Notes under the pieces: model-generated
Databases searched by the model: none
What the model was told of the DNA's origin: nothing
Seen by the model: only the letters and a program-made list of their open reading frames with translations
Translations under genes and position numbers: made by a program
Shown here: positions 16,599-25,057 of the stretch, in pieces
Layout: each line of letters begins with the position of its first letter
Position numbering within the stretch: position 1 is the first letter of the stretch
Assembly (NCBI RefSeq): GCF_029338395.1
Contig: NZ_CP119809.1
Coordinates: 1,426,001-1,490,000, forward strand
Reading direction: 5' to 3'
Length of the DNA: 64,000 nt
DNA from: Halorussus caseinilyticus
GTDB lineage: Archaea > Halobacteriota > Halobacteria > Halobacteriales > Haladaptataceae

Positions 16599-19271
16599 CT
16601 ACCAGTCGCCCTCGGCGAAGGTGGTATCGACGCCGAGCATCTTGAGGTACGTCCCGTCGCCAGTGACCGCGGCGAGGTCCTCGCAGAGTTCCCGCAGGTC
16701 GTCTTCGTCCCACCGGGCGAGGAACTCCTCGCGCGACCGGTCGTGTTCGTAGCGGTAGCGCAGGAAGTGCGCGCGGTCCAAGTCGGTCAGGTCGCCGTCG
16801 TCGCCTTCGACTCTGGTCTGGACGTAGGCTTGGCGCTTCTCGTCGTCCCAGTCGCACAGCAGGAAGTCGCCGTCTTCGACGCGGAACAACTTCATCTCCT
16901 TCATCGCTTCCTCGGAGGCGTCCGAGCGCTTGAGGTGCTTGTTCAGGTCGCTGTAGGAGGGACCGCGCTCCTCGCGCAGGTCGAGGTACACGTCCTGTTC
17001 GCCGCGTTCGCCCTGCTGGATGATGCCGTAGATTTCCTCGACGACTGCCTTGGCGGTCATGGACTCGCCCGCGCGCCGGACCGCGCCGTGGTGCTTGGAG
17101 TACTCTTGGAAGCACTTGCCCATCTCCACGACGCCGATGTCGCCGCTGGCGAGGTCCCGGTTCTCTTCGAGCGATTCGTGGGTCTTCCGGGCGGTTTTGA
17201 CGATGCGCCGACGAAGCCGATTCCACGAGATGGGTTCCCGGTCGTCGGTGGGTCGCGCGACGATAACGATGTCGAACGAGACGGCTTCCCCGCCGATGAA
17301 CTTGTTCAGGTCGGAACTGATGGGGTAGGTAGCCGTCACCTCGAACCCGTTCTCACAGAGCGACTGGAGGAGTTCGCCCCACGACTCCTCGTCGCTGTGG
17401 TGGTAGGTGAACGCCAGCGTCCCGTCGTCTTTCAAGGCGTCGTTGATGACCGAGAGGGCTTGGCCCATCTCGTGTTCGAAGTCCTCGGCGGTCTTGCCGA
17501 GGTAGGGATTCGTCACGATGGACTCCTCGCGGGGCGTCTTCTCGCGGTCGAATCCGGGGTACTCGCCTTCGAGCAGAATCTTCTGCCAGACGTAGAAGTA
17601 GTCGGCCACCTCCGAGTAGATGATGTTGTCGTAGTACGGCGGGTCGGTAATCACCGCGTCGTACTCGTCCTCGGCGGAGATGTTGCGCATGTCGTCTTGG
17701 TAGACCTGCGAGTTCAGACCGATTGGCTTGGCGAACTCGTCGGTTTCGACGGTCTCGCCGTCCTCGACGTGTCGCTCGGTGGGGGCGTTGGCGTACTCGA
17801 CGCCTTTCTTGACCATCTCGAACATTGCAGTGAACGTTCCTCGTCCGAACCTTGTCCCCCAAACGTTGTTCTCTGCGGGGTACATTGGAGGGTCGAATGC
17901 GTTTGTTCGGAATATGTGGTCCATACCGTTTCTGGTCGGGTCATACGAGGTCATCATACAGTTCGTCCGAAGAGCATCAGAGAAAGCTGTGAGAAGATGC
18001 TCTTTTAAATCCCGGTCGGATACACGACCGATGGCCTGTAGGAGTTTACTCAGACACAGTAGCTGACGCTCGTTGAACATGTCCGTCCACTCTTCATACC
18101 CGTGGTCGTCAACTGGATTTCGTTCGACAGTCATGTGCCCCGGCGGAATTTCCTCGTCCGGGACGTACTCGTGGAGGTCTGTCCGCGTGTTCCACTCTCG
18201 CTTTGCTTCCTCGAACAGTTGCTTGTCGGCCGCCTCCGCCTTTTTGTACCCCTTATAAGAACTCTTCTCTAGACCCTGCTGGTCGCAGTCCTCGCAGTAG
18301 TACTCCACCGCGTAGAGTCGCAGGTCGTAGCCGTCCTGTTCGGCAATCCCGTCCGTGATGGCCTCCTTCTGCCCGCACTCCGGACAGTTGTAGTATCCGC
18401 CGCGACTCACGTTCCCGTCCTCCGGAACCCACTGGTTTCCGCACTCGTTGCACTCGCTGTCGTCCTGCCAGTCTTCGACCAGCGTCACCGCGCCGCAGTC
18501 CGGGCAGAGGCAGTTGTACTGGTCGTCGTTCTCGTAGCGACCTTTCGCCACCCGGTAGTCCTTGAACAGCGGAACCGTGTGCCCGCACGAGACGCAATCT
18601 AACTCCTTCACCCAGAAGTTGTACATCACGTCGGCGTCGTGGTCCTCCCGGCCGTCGTGGTCGGCGTTGGGACACGGCGTCCGGTAGTACTGGGTAATCT
18701 CGTCGGCCACGTCGTCGCGGACTCGCTCGAAGGCGCGTTCGAGTTCCGCCACGTCCGTCTCCCCGGCGTCGAGTTCCTTCTTGGTGACGAACCACGCCAC
18801 CGGGTTGAGGTCCACGCCGACCGACTCCGCGCCGAAGCGCGAGGCTTCCACCAGCGAGGTGCCGCCGCCAGCGAAGGGGTCGAGAATCTTCTTGTCCGCC
18901 ACGCGAACGTCCTTGGGGTAGAACTCCCACAGCGACTCCGGATTCTCCATGTCCACCTCGCCGATTGCGTCCACGAGGTCCGCCGCGTCGAGTCCGTTGG
19001 TGCCGAGTTGCTGGTTCCGACCGGGTTCGTACACCTCGACATCCTCGACGCTCGTCTCGTCGTCCAGAAGCGAGTAGAGCGAGATGGCCCGGAACAGACA
19101 CCCCGGCCGTCGCGCCCACCACTTGTGCATCGTGTAGATTGGCCGGTAGTACTGCTTCGCTCGGCCCTCCTTGGCGGCGATTTCGTTGACGCGCTCTATC
19201 GGAAACCCGCGTTCGATGGGCAGTCCCGTCCGCCCCGCCGCCGACTCGTCGGCGTGTTCCTGCTCAGACAT
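16599..19271 (-). CDS. DUF1156-type Zn-ribbon DNA methyltransferase (copy 3)
   Basis: An 890-residue close paralogue of copy 1. It has YTMHKWWARRPG near residue 46, DPFAGGG at 131-137, DPPYYDN at 543-549, and the same series of CxxC pairs in between. I chose the ATG at 19271 because the MSEQEHADES start aligns with copy 1 and a strong TATA box lies just upstream; the frame stays open to 19457, but that part has no homologous counterpart. Residues about 411-474 differ from copy 1 while both flanks match closely, and the DNA there is AT-richer (47% GC over 17941-18000). It probably methylates a different target. It lies 138 bp upstream of the DUF499 gene on the same strand. Confidence 0.93.
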   Translation of the reverse strand: MSEQEHADESAAGRTGLPIERGFPIERVNEIAAKEGRAKQYYRPIYTMHKWWARRPGCLFRAISLYSLLDDETSVEDVEVYEPGRNQQLGTNGLDAADLVDAIGEVDMENPESLWEFYPKDVRVADKKILDPFAGGGTSLVEASRFGAESVGVDLNPVAWFVTKKELDAGETDVAELERAFERVRDDVADEITQYYRTPCPNADHDGREDHDADVMYNFWVKELDCVSCGHTVPLFKDYRVAKGRYENDDQYNCLCPDCGAVTLVEDWQDDSECNECGNQWVPEDGNVSRGGYYNCPECGQKEAITDGIAEQDGYDLRLYAVEYYCEDCDQQGLEKSSYKGYKKAEAADKQLFEEAKREWNTRTDLHEYVPDEEIPPGHMTVERNPVDDHGYEEWTDMFNERQLLCLSKLLQAIGRVSDRDLKEHLLTAFSDALRTNCMMTSYDPTRNGMDHIFRTNAFDPPMYPAENNVWGTRFGRGTFTAMFEMVKKGVEYANAPTERHVEDGETVETDEFAKPIGLNSQVYQDDMRNISAEDEYDAVITDPPYYDNIIYSEVADYFYVWQKILLEGEYPGFDREKTPREESIVTNPYLGKTAEDFEHEMGQALSVINDALKDDGTLAFTYHHSDEESWGELLQSLCENGFEVTATYPISSDLNKFIGGEAVSFDIVIVARPTDDREPISWNRLRRRIVKTARKTHESLEENRDLASGDIGVVEMGKCFQEYSKHHGAVRRAGESMTAKAVVEEIYGIIQQGERGEQDVYLDLREERGPSYSDLNKHLKRSDASEEAMKEMKLFRVEDGDFLLCDWDDEKRQAYVQTRVEGDDGDLTDLDRAHFLRYRYEHDRSREEFLARWDEDDLRELCEDLAAVTGDGTYLKMLGVDTTFAEGDW

Positions 19272-19302
19272 GCGTGGTCTTACCCGTCCCTTCCCGAAGG
19301 GG

Positions 19303-19314
19303 CTATTTAAAAAG
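19303..19314 (-). promoter_or_regulatory. TATA box of methyltransferase 3
   Basis: Read on the minus strand it is ctttttaaatag, about 32 bp before the ATG at 19271. It is the clearest promoter of the island and supports the shorter start. A small hairpin (ccct/aggg arms) lies between it and the gene. Confidence 0.55.
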
Positions 19315-19447
19315 TGCGTCCCCGCTCCGGACGACAGCGTTCGGGGGCGCAGACGGGACTGGACGACCCGTCTCGAAGGCCCGCCGTCGCCGTCGTCTCG
19401 ACCCACTGCTGGACGGTCCCGCGCTCCGCGATGTAGGGAACGGAAAC

Positions 19448-19469
19448 CCGTTCTCAAACATAACTATAC
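19448..19469 (-). repeat. Right member of the degenerate 22-bp inverted pair
   Basis: The reverse complement of this segment matches 3978-3999 at 18 of 22 positions. It lies about 180 bp outside the start of methyltransferase 3, mirroring the left copy, which lies about 60 bp outside the end of methyltransferase 1. Confidence 0.35.
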
Positions 19470-19633
19470 GGAGCCTAAAGAATTGTATATCTATGTTATA
19501 GACTGATTTCGATGTCTCTACGCCGAGGGCGCGGACGCCGAGCGAGCGCCGAACGCCGAGTGAGCGCCGACCCGCCGAGGTGTCGGCCACCGAAGTGGAA
19601 AGATTCCAATACTCGCGTTCGTACACTCGGACG

Positions 19634-20554
19634 ATGGACCTCCCACTCGACCCGACGGAGAACGACGCACCACCGCAGGAACTCGTCCGAAGGCTTCCCT
19701 CGCAGGCGGCGCGCCGCCGCGTCCTCCGGGCGGCCGACGTATCCATCGACGTTGACGACCGGAACTTCGCCGAGACGCTAGACGAACTCTCGCAAATCCA
19801 ACTCCGGCGGGCGGCGTCCCAACTCCGCTTCGCGGGAGCGCGGACCGTCTACTACTACCGAATCGACGGCCTGCGTCGGGTCTCCCCCGACGGTGCGACC
19901 GGACCGACCGGCGACGTGGGGTCGCCCGGCGCGTACGGTCCCGAGGTCCAGACCGCCGTCAGGGACCACGACCGAATCTACGTGGTCTGCAACGTCCCCG
20001 AGACCGGAACCCAGACGCAACTGACGCTCTCGAAGGAGAACCGGCCCACGACCGTCGCTACCTTCGAACCGGGCACGGACCTGCTGGCGGTCCGCGCGCC
20101 CGACGACGGCACCGCGGACGCGACTGTCCGGGCCGTGACGCGGTATCTCGACGCCGACGGCGCGACCCGCGTCTCGTTCCTCGACGGCGGATTCCGCGGG
20201 CGCTTCGAGGACGCCTGCGTGGACGGCTATTCGACGCTCCGGCTTCGAAACACCAACGCGGGGGACAACACGCGGGAGATAGAAGTCCGCTCGGAGGAGT
20301 CCGACGACGGGCGAGTCTCGGACGTTCGCCACGACGCTATCGTCCGGACCCTGCTTCGGCGCGGCGACTGCGAAATCGACGCCGCGACGGGACTCGTCAC
20401 CGTCGCCGACGACGCCGCGACGGACCGCGACGACTCCCCGCGCCGACGGGTGACGATTGGGTTCCCCGACGGCCGCGTCACCTTCGACCAGTTCGTCCCC
20501 GAGCGAGTGCTGATTCGATTCGACAACGTTGTGCGAACGTCGCTGAGACGGTGA
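19634..20554 (+). CDS. Unknown haloarchaeal protein
   Basis: A 306-residue acidic, probably cytosolic protein that I do not recognise. An N-terminal helical part contains two short arginine-rich stretches (AARRRVLRAA, then IQLRRAASQLRF), followed by beta-rich segments. It has no signal peptide, membrane helix, cysteine pair or obvious catalytic motif. I took the ATG at 19634; an in-frame GTG at 19580 would add 18 residues, but the AT-rich stretch at 19600-19612 fits a promoter for a leaderless transcript. It is the first gene outside the island and is followed by a tRNA. Confidence 0.7.
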   Translation: MDLPLDPTENDAPPQELVRRLPSQAARRRVLRAADVSIDVDDRNFAETLDELSQIQLRRAASQLRFAGARTVYYYRIDGLRRVSPDGATGPTGDVGSPGAYGPEVQTAVRDHDRIYVVCNVPETGTQTQLTLSKENRPTTVATFEPGTDLLAVRAPDDGTADATVRAVTRYLDADGATRVSFLDGGFRGRFEDACVDGYSTLRLRNTNAGDNTREIEVRSEESDDGRVSDVRHDAIVRTLLRRGDCEIDAATGLVTVADDAATDRDDSPRRRVTIGFPDGRVTFDQFVPERVLIRFDNVVRTSLRR

Positions 20555-20907
20555 GATACGACTCGTCTACTTCAGAAGCCCTTCGGTGCGCGTCTCTCCT
20601 CGCTCACTACGTTCGCTCAGAAGAGTGCTCCGTCAGGGATTTGAACCCTGGTCCTTGCCGTGAGAGGGCAAGATGATTGGCCGGACTACACCAACGGAGC
20701 GCGTCTGCACTCAATCGTAGTTGGACGGACTGTTTAACAGTTGCGCTTTCCCGTCGCCGTGTTTCGGTCCCGCACGTTCGCGCCGGTCCCGAATCGTTCA
20801 GCGCGCGAAACCACCGATTTACGCCGTTCGGCAGGGATACATTCCGAGTTACCAGTCAGCGTGAACGGAGGTGAACGATGCGCGTCGGCGGGTGAGGACC
20901 GCGAGTC
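20555..20907. other. Spacer around tRNA-Glu
   Basis: This spacer separates the unknown gene at 19634-20554 from the membrane HTH gene. Apart from the tRNA it contains only a short low-complexity stretch of the ctcgctcactacgttcgctc type at 20600-20619, which is common between haloarchaeal genes. No protein gene was identified. Confidence 0.6.
20628..20702 (-). tRNA. tRNA-Glu (anticodon CTC)
   Basis: The minus strand folds as a 75-nt tRNA: acceptor GCTCCGT pairs with ACGGAGC, followed by discriminator A. The anticodon stem is TTGCC/GGCAA with loop CTCTCAC giving anticodon CTC, and the T-arm is CAGGGTTCAAATCCCTG. CCA is not encoded and no intron is apparent. It would be charged by the GltX encoded at 58743. 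Confidence 0.95.
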
Positions 20908-22113
20908 CTACTCGCCTTCGAGGGGCGACCCGGCGGCGTCGGGTTCGTGACCTTCGAGACTGATGATGTTCTCCCGGCCGACCCGGAGTTTGCTGATGTC
21001 GCCATCCTCCTCCATCTCCGAGAGGAGCATGCTTACTTTCGACTTCGACCATCCCGTCTCTTCGACGATGTTGACCTGCTTCATCCGGCCGCCGTTCTCG
21101 TCCAAGAGTTTCTTCACGCGCGCTTCGTCGGTGAGCAGTTCCTCGTCGCTGACCGACGGTTCGGTCGTCTGGGTCCCGCCGTTTCCGGCAGTCGCGGACC
21201 CGCCGCCGCCGTCGCCGCCCGAGGTGTCGCTGTCGGCGGAGAACGACCCGAAGTCGCCCTGTCGCCACGCGAACGCGGCCGCGAGACCGAGCAAGACGAC
21301 GACCGCCGCGATGAACGCCATCAGGAGCGACCAGTCGTCGCCGCCGGTGGGTGGCTGAGTCGCGTTCTTGGGTTTCTCGACAGTCGTCGCATTCCCGTCG
21401 CCGGATTCTGTCGTCGTTGTTGTCGTTCCTTTGATAGGTTCGAACTTCACGCGGGGGCGCTGGTCGGTGAAGTCACGTTCGCCCTGCCACGTCACCGATT
21501 CGCTGGCCGTCAGGGTGTCACCCGAGGGCGTCGCCGACCGCTGGGGGCCTACCGACTCGAACTTGAGACCGGGACCGCTGTGGACGACCAGCGACTGGTT
21601 CGGCCCGATGTAGAGTCCCCCCTCGAACACGTCGCCTATCATGATGTTGCCGCTGTCGTCCTCGGAGTAGCCGAATCCGGTCCACTGGAAGGACATCTTC
21701 ACGATGCCACGGTTGTTGTTGACGAGTCCGCCGATGTAGGCCTTCTTCGAGAAGCTTTCGGCCTTCATCACGCGGTCGGTGGTGTTGTGCCCGGCGCTGG
21801 TCAACTGGCGTGCCTGCTCTCTGAAGTTCTCGTACAGTCGCGTGGAGTTGTTGTTGAACTCGTCGGCGAACTGCTCGAACTGCTGGCGCTCGGTGTCGTT
21901 GTTGAGGGTCCGCTGGTAGGTAAACGTCCACTCTGCGGTGCCGTTCTCGTAGACGGTGATGTGGAATTCAACGCTGTCGAAGTTCTCGGTCACGGCAAGC
22001 GTCTGCGGGGCGGCGGACACCTCGCGGGCATCGTGACTGCCCGAAGCCGTCGCTACGGGGGCCGTCCCGACGAGTATCACGACTACAAGGGCGACAGCCA
22101 GCAGCCGTCTCAT
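20908..22113 (-). CDS. Membrane-anchored protein with secreted N-domain and cytoplasmic winged helix
   Basis: A 401-residue haloarchaeal protein. It has an N-terminal signal peptide (hydrophobic residues about 4-22, then ATASGS), an extracytoplasmic beta-rich domain to about residue 240, a Thr-rich linker, and one transmembrane helix near 263-285. A Gly/Ser/Asp-rich linker leads to a C-terminal winged helix (LLDENGGRMKQ, TGWSKSKVSML). This matches the DUF7345/DUF7343 type of membrane-tethered HTH proteins found across Halobacteria. It may pass an outside signal to a promoter directly, but no target is evident. It lies alone, between the tRNA and the amidohydrolase. Confidence 0.88.
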   Translation of the reverse strand: MRRLLAVALVVVILVGTAPVATASGSHDAREVSAAPQTLAVTENFDSVEFHITVYENGTAEWTFTYQRTLNNDTERQQFEQFADEFNNNSTRLYENFREQARQLTSAGHNTTDRVMKAESFSKKAYIGGLVNNNRGIVKMSFQWTGFGYSEDDSGNIMIGDVFEGGLYIGPNQSLVVHSGPGLKFESVGPQRSATPSGDTLTASESVTWQGERDFTDQRPRVKFEPIKGTTTTTTESGDGNATTVEKPKNATQPPTGGDDWSLLMAFIAAVVVLLGLAAAFAWRQGDFGSFSADSDTSGGDGGGGSATAGNGGTQTTEPSVSDEELLTDEARVKKLLDENGGRMKQVNIVEETGWSKSKVSMLLSEMEEDGDISKLRVGRENIISLEGHEPDAAGSPLEGE

Positions 22114-22164
22114 GTACCTTAATCCTCCATTGCCCGGTATAAAAGACCTTTTGACGTGGGCCTG

Positions 22165-23319
22165 TCACCGAACCACGGTTCCACGCCTCACGACACGTGT
22201 TGGCGACTGCCACGCGGTCACGTCGTCCAGCGGGTCGTCCCCGAGGACCACGAGGTCCGCACGAGTGCCTTCGGCGACCGTTCCGACGCCCTCTACTCCG
22301 AGCAAGTCCGCGGCGTTGACCGTCGCCGCCTCCAACGCGGCTCGCTCCGAGAGACCGTGACGGACCATCAACTCCAGTTCCTCGGGGATGTCGCCGTGGT
22401 AGTTGAACGGCGTCCCGGCGTCGGTCCCCATGGCGATTTCGACGCCAGCGTCGAGCGCGTACTCGAACGCCTCGTCCCACGCTTCCTTGGCTTTTTCGGC
22501 CTTCTCGACGGCGAACTCGGGGATTCCGGCTTCGGTCCCGGCCTCCACGATGCCGTAGAGCGCCTTCCCGGTCGGCACCCAGTAAGTGCCCCGGTCGGCC
22601 ATCAGTTCGGCCGCCTCACGGTCCATGAACGTGCCGTGTTCGACGCTCGAAATCCCGGCCCGGACCGCGTTCTTGATGCCCGCGGTGCCGTGGGCGTGGG
22701 CCGCCGTGGGAACCCGTTTGGCGTCGGCCACGTCCACGAGGGCGTCGAGTTCCGCCTCGTCGAGTTCGGGCGCGCCCGTCAGCGCGCCCTCGGTCAGGAC
22801 GCCGCCGGTCGCCATGCACTTCACCACGTCGGCACCGCGCTTGAGTTGCTCGCGGACCGCCTTCTTCACCTCGGCCACGCCGTCGGCCTCCCGGCCGAAC
22901 CAGTGGCCGTGTCCGCCGGTCATCACGACGTTCTCGCCGCAGGCGAGAACTCTCGGTCCCTCCAGTACGCCGCGCCCGACGGCGGTTCCGGCGTCGAGCG
23001 CGAGCGACCCGGGTGCGCCGAGGTCCCGGACCGTCGTCACGCCCGCGTCGAGTGCGTCCCGGAGGTTGGCCGTCGCGCGGTAGGCCAGTGTCGCCTCGCT
23101 GTCGTCGTGGACCTCGCTCGGGTCGGGCCGACCGTCCATCATGAGGTGGACGTGGGCGTCTACGAGTCCCGGCGCGACGAACTGGCCGGTCGCGTCGATT
23201 TCCTCGTCGGATTCGTCCGGTACGTCACCGACTGACACGACTTCGCCGTCTTCGACCGCCACGTCCGCCTCTCGCCGCCCGTCGGCGTCCACGACGGTCC
23301 CGCCTCGAAGTATGAGCAT
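22165..23319 (-). CDS. Amidohydrolase family protein (prolidase/imidazolonepropionase-like)
   Basis: A 384-residue metal-dependent hydrolase of the amidohydrolase superfamily. Metal ligands are visible in order: DAHVHL (HxH), a Lys in VVKCMATGG that could be carboxylated, HAHG, VEHG, and the final Asp in MGTDAGTP. The closest pattern is the Xaa-Pro dipeptidase-like clade, which includes cytosolic dipeptidases and deacetylases; substrate is unknown. I prefer the ATG at 23319; an in-frame GTG three codons upstream (23328) is also possible. A 51-bp gap separates it from the downstream membrane HTH gene, so co-transcription is possible. Confidence 0.88.
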   Translation of the reverse strand: MLILRGGTVVDADGRREADVAVEDGEVVSVGDVPDESDEEIDATGQFVAPGLVDAHVHLMMDGRPDPSEVHDDSEATLAYRATANLRDALDAGVTTVRDLGAPGSLALDAGTAVGRGVLEGPRVLACGENVVMTGGHGHWFGREADGVAEVKKAVREQLKRGADVVKCMATGGVLTEGALTGAPELDEAELDALVDVADAKRVPTAAHAHGTAGIKNAVRAGISSVEHGTFMDREAAELMADRGTYWVPTGKALYGIVEAGTEAGIPEFAVEKAEKAKEAWDEAFEYALDAGVEIAMGTDAGTPFNYHGDIPEELELMVRHGLSERAALEAATVNAADLLGVEGVGTVAEGTRADLVVLGDDPLDDVTAWQSPTRVVRRGTVVR

Positions 23320-23491
23320 ATTTACCACTTTGCACGCTCCACCCTAAACCTCGGGGTAGCGGCATCTCGGCGTCGTCTCCTCGGAGAGTCGGCGGTTAAC
23401 TCTGGCTTAACTCGCCGCGAGAACTGGTCGGGGAGGGTCCGCAACTCGGCCCCGGCGAAAGAGCCAACCCCTTCGCCGTCGCATCGAGGGT

Positions 23492-24232
23492 ATGGCAGAC
23501 GACCCGCTCGACGGAAAGGTAGCACTGGTCACGGGCGCGAGTTCGGGTATCGGGGAGGCGACGGCCCACGCGCTTGCGCGCGACGGCGCGCGGGTCGCGC
23601 TCGCGGCCCGCCGCCAGAAGGCGCTGAACGACGTGGCGAAGAAGATAGAGCGCGAGTGGGACGCCGAGACGCTGGCGGTCCAGACCAACGTCCGCGACGA
23701 GGATTCGGTCGAAGGGACCGTCGAGTCGGTCGTCTCGGAGTTCGGCCGACTCGACGTGCTGGTGAACAACGCGGGGATGGCCTGCGGCGAGTCGGTGGCG
23801 GACCTCGGCACCGACGAGTACCGCCGGATGATGGAGACCAACGTAGACGGCGTGTTCTACGCCACGCGCGCGTCGGTTCCTCACCTCCGAGAGACCGAGG
23901 GCAACCTCGTCTTCGTCGGAAGTTTCGCCGGGCAGTACCCCCGGCCGTTCAACCCGGTCTACGCCGCCACTAAGTGGTGGGTCCGGGGGTTCGCCCACAG
24001 CATGGAGGGCAACGTCGGCGCGGACGGCGTGGCGGTCACGGTGGTCAACCCCTCGGAGGTCCGGACCGAGTTCGGCGGGGCCTACGGCGAGTCGTTCGCC
24101 GAGCGATTCGCGGAGGGCGAAGTCACCGAACCCGAGGAGGTGGCGGAGGCCATCGCGTTCGCGGCCGAACAGGAGAAATCCACGATAAGCGAACTCGACA
24201 TCTACCGGCGCGACAAGTTCAGCGGGTTCTGA
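23492..24232 (+). CDS. Short-chain dehydrogenase/reductase
   Basis: A 246-residue NAD(P)-dependent SDR. The Rossmann motif TGASSGIG is at the N-terminus, NNAG near residue 91, and the catalytic dyad is in YAATK. The preceding Ser is in VFVGSFAG. An Arg pair just after the glycine motif (AARRQK) favours NADPH. The substrate cannot be inferred. The gene ends one base before the convergent archaellin stop codon. Confidence 0.9.
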   Translation: MADDPLDGKVALVTGASSGIGEATAHALARDGARVALAARRQKALNDVAKKIEREWDAETLAVQTNVRDEDSVEGTVESVVSEFGRLDVLVNNAGMACGESVADLGTDEYRRMMETNVDGVFYATRASVPHLRETEGNLVFVGSFAGQYPRPFNPVYAATKWWVRGFAHSMEGNVGADGVAVTVVNPSEVRTEFGGAYGESFAERFAEGEVTEPEEVAEAIAFAAEQEKSTISELDIYRRDKFSGF

Positions 24233-24233
24233 C

Positions 24234-24983
24234 TCAGAGCGAGACCGACGACTTCTCGGTCAGCGACACCGGGACGGCGAGGCGGTGGAGTGTACTCGCG
24301 CCCGACGCGGTGGTGATGCGGAGCGTCACTTCCGAACCCGACGGGAGGGGTTCGGAGTACGGCGGCGTGAGCGGGTCGCGGGTGCCCGCCTCGACGAGTC
24401 CGGCGTTGACGCGTATCTCGATTTGGTCGTCTTGCTCGGTGAGGACGGTGCCGTCGCCGCCGTCGAGTGCGTGGGTGTTGAACACCTCGTGAGCGTGGCT
24501 CTGGTCGTCGGTCTGACTACCGCCACCGCCGCCACCGACGCCGAACGTCCCCGGTTCGCCGCGGTCCACGACGCCCGGCGCGTAGGACGCGACTTTCCCG
24601 TGGACGAGCGTGGTCGAGTTCTCCGGACCGACCCACGAGATGGTCGCCCGCGAGAGGTTGACCGGCCCGGACCCCGGCGAGAGTTTCACAGTCAACTCCA
24701 CGGTATCGACGCTCTCGTTCGGCATGATGTCCCCGCTCGACTTCGGTGCCGAGTTCTTCACGTCGTCGGTGACGTGGCCGTACGAACTGACCACCGTCAG
24801 TCGGTTCGAAACTTGGTCGGTCGCCTCCCGACCGGTCTGTTCGGCCCGGTTCTGTAACGTTCCGGCCGTCTCCAGCAAGACGCCCGCGGCTATCGCGGCG
24901 ACGAGTACCATGGCGATGAAGACGACGAGGGTGCCGATACCGACTTGGCCCCTGTCGGACTCCGCCCGCGTGTCAAATCCCAT
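24234..24983 (-). CDS. Archaellin / type IV pilin-like secreted filament protein
   Basis: A 249-residue precursor with a class III signal. The charged leader ends in RG, and the predicted prepilin peptidase cut lies before [10 protein letters not shown] (residue 13). The hydrophobic helix at residues 13-40 follows. The mature N-terminus is typical of archaellins (FlaB/ArlB). The rest is a beta-rich, Ser/Thr- and Gly-rich surface domain with a poly-Gly stretch (GVGGGGGG) near residue 150. It is encoded alone, without arl operon partners, so it may be a minor archaellin or an adhesion pilin. Confidence 0.85.
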   Translation of the reverse strand: MGFDTRAESDRGQVGIGTLVVFIAMVLVAAIAAGVLLETAGTLQNRAEQTGREATDQVSNRLTVVSSYGHVTDDVKNSAPKSSGDIMPNESVDTVELTVKLSPGSGPVNLSRATISWVGPENSTTLVHGKVASYAPGVVDRGEPGTFGVGGGGGGSQTDDQSHAHEVFNTHALDGGDGTVLTEQDDQIEIRVNAGLVEAGTRDPLTPPYSEPLPSGSEVTLRITTASGASTLHRLAVPVSLTEKSSVSL

Positions 24984-25057
24984 ATTTTTCGCTCCGTAGC
25001 TCGACAGGTACGGAAATATTGTCGTCTCTGTTATTTAAAACAACGGGTATTTACGCC

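Larger units (their letters stand above)
19272..19633. other. Divergent intergenic region at the right border of the defence island
   Basis: This region holds the TATA box of methyltransferase 3 and an AT-rich stretch at 19455-19505, with the right member of the 22-bp inverted pair. It also holds a short repeat, ccgagtgagcgccga and a variant, near 19535-19570 just before the next plus-strand gene. No additional gene was seen. Confidence 0.6.

Noticed and set aside
4059-19271. Complete BREX or DISARM system
   Set aside because: DUF499 and DUF1156 fit BREX-like loci, but PglZ/BrxZ and DrmA/DrmB are absent in the window, so only a relative can be claimed.
19272-19457. N-terminal extension of methyltransferase 3
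   Set aside because: It has no counterpart in copy 1 and overlaps the TATA box; the ATG at 19271 aligns with copy 1.
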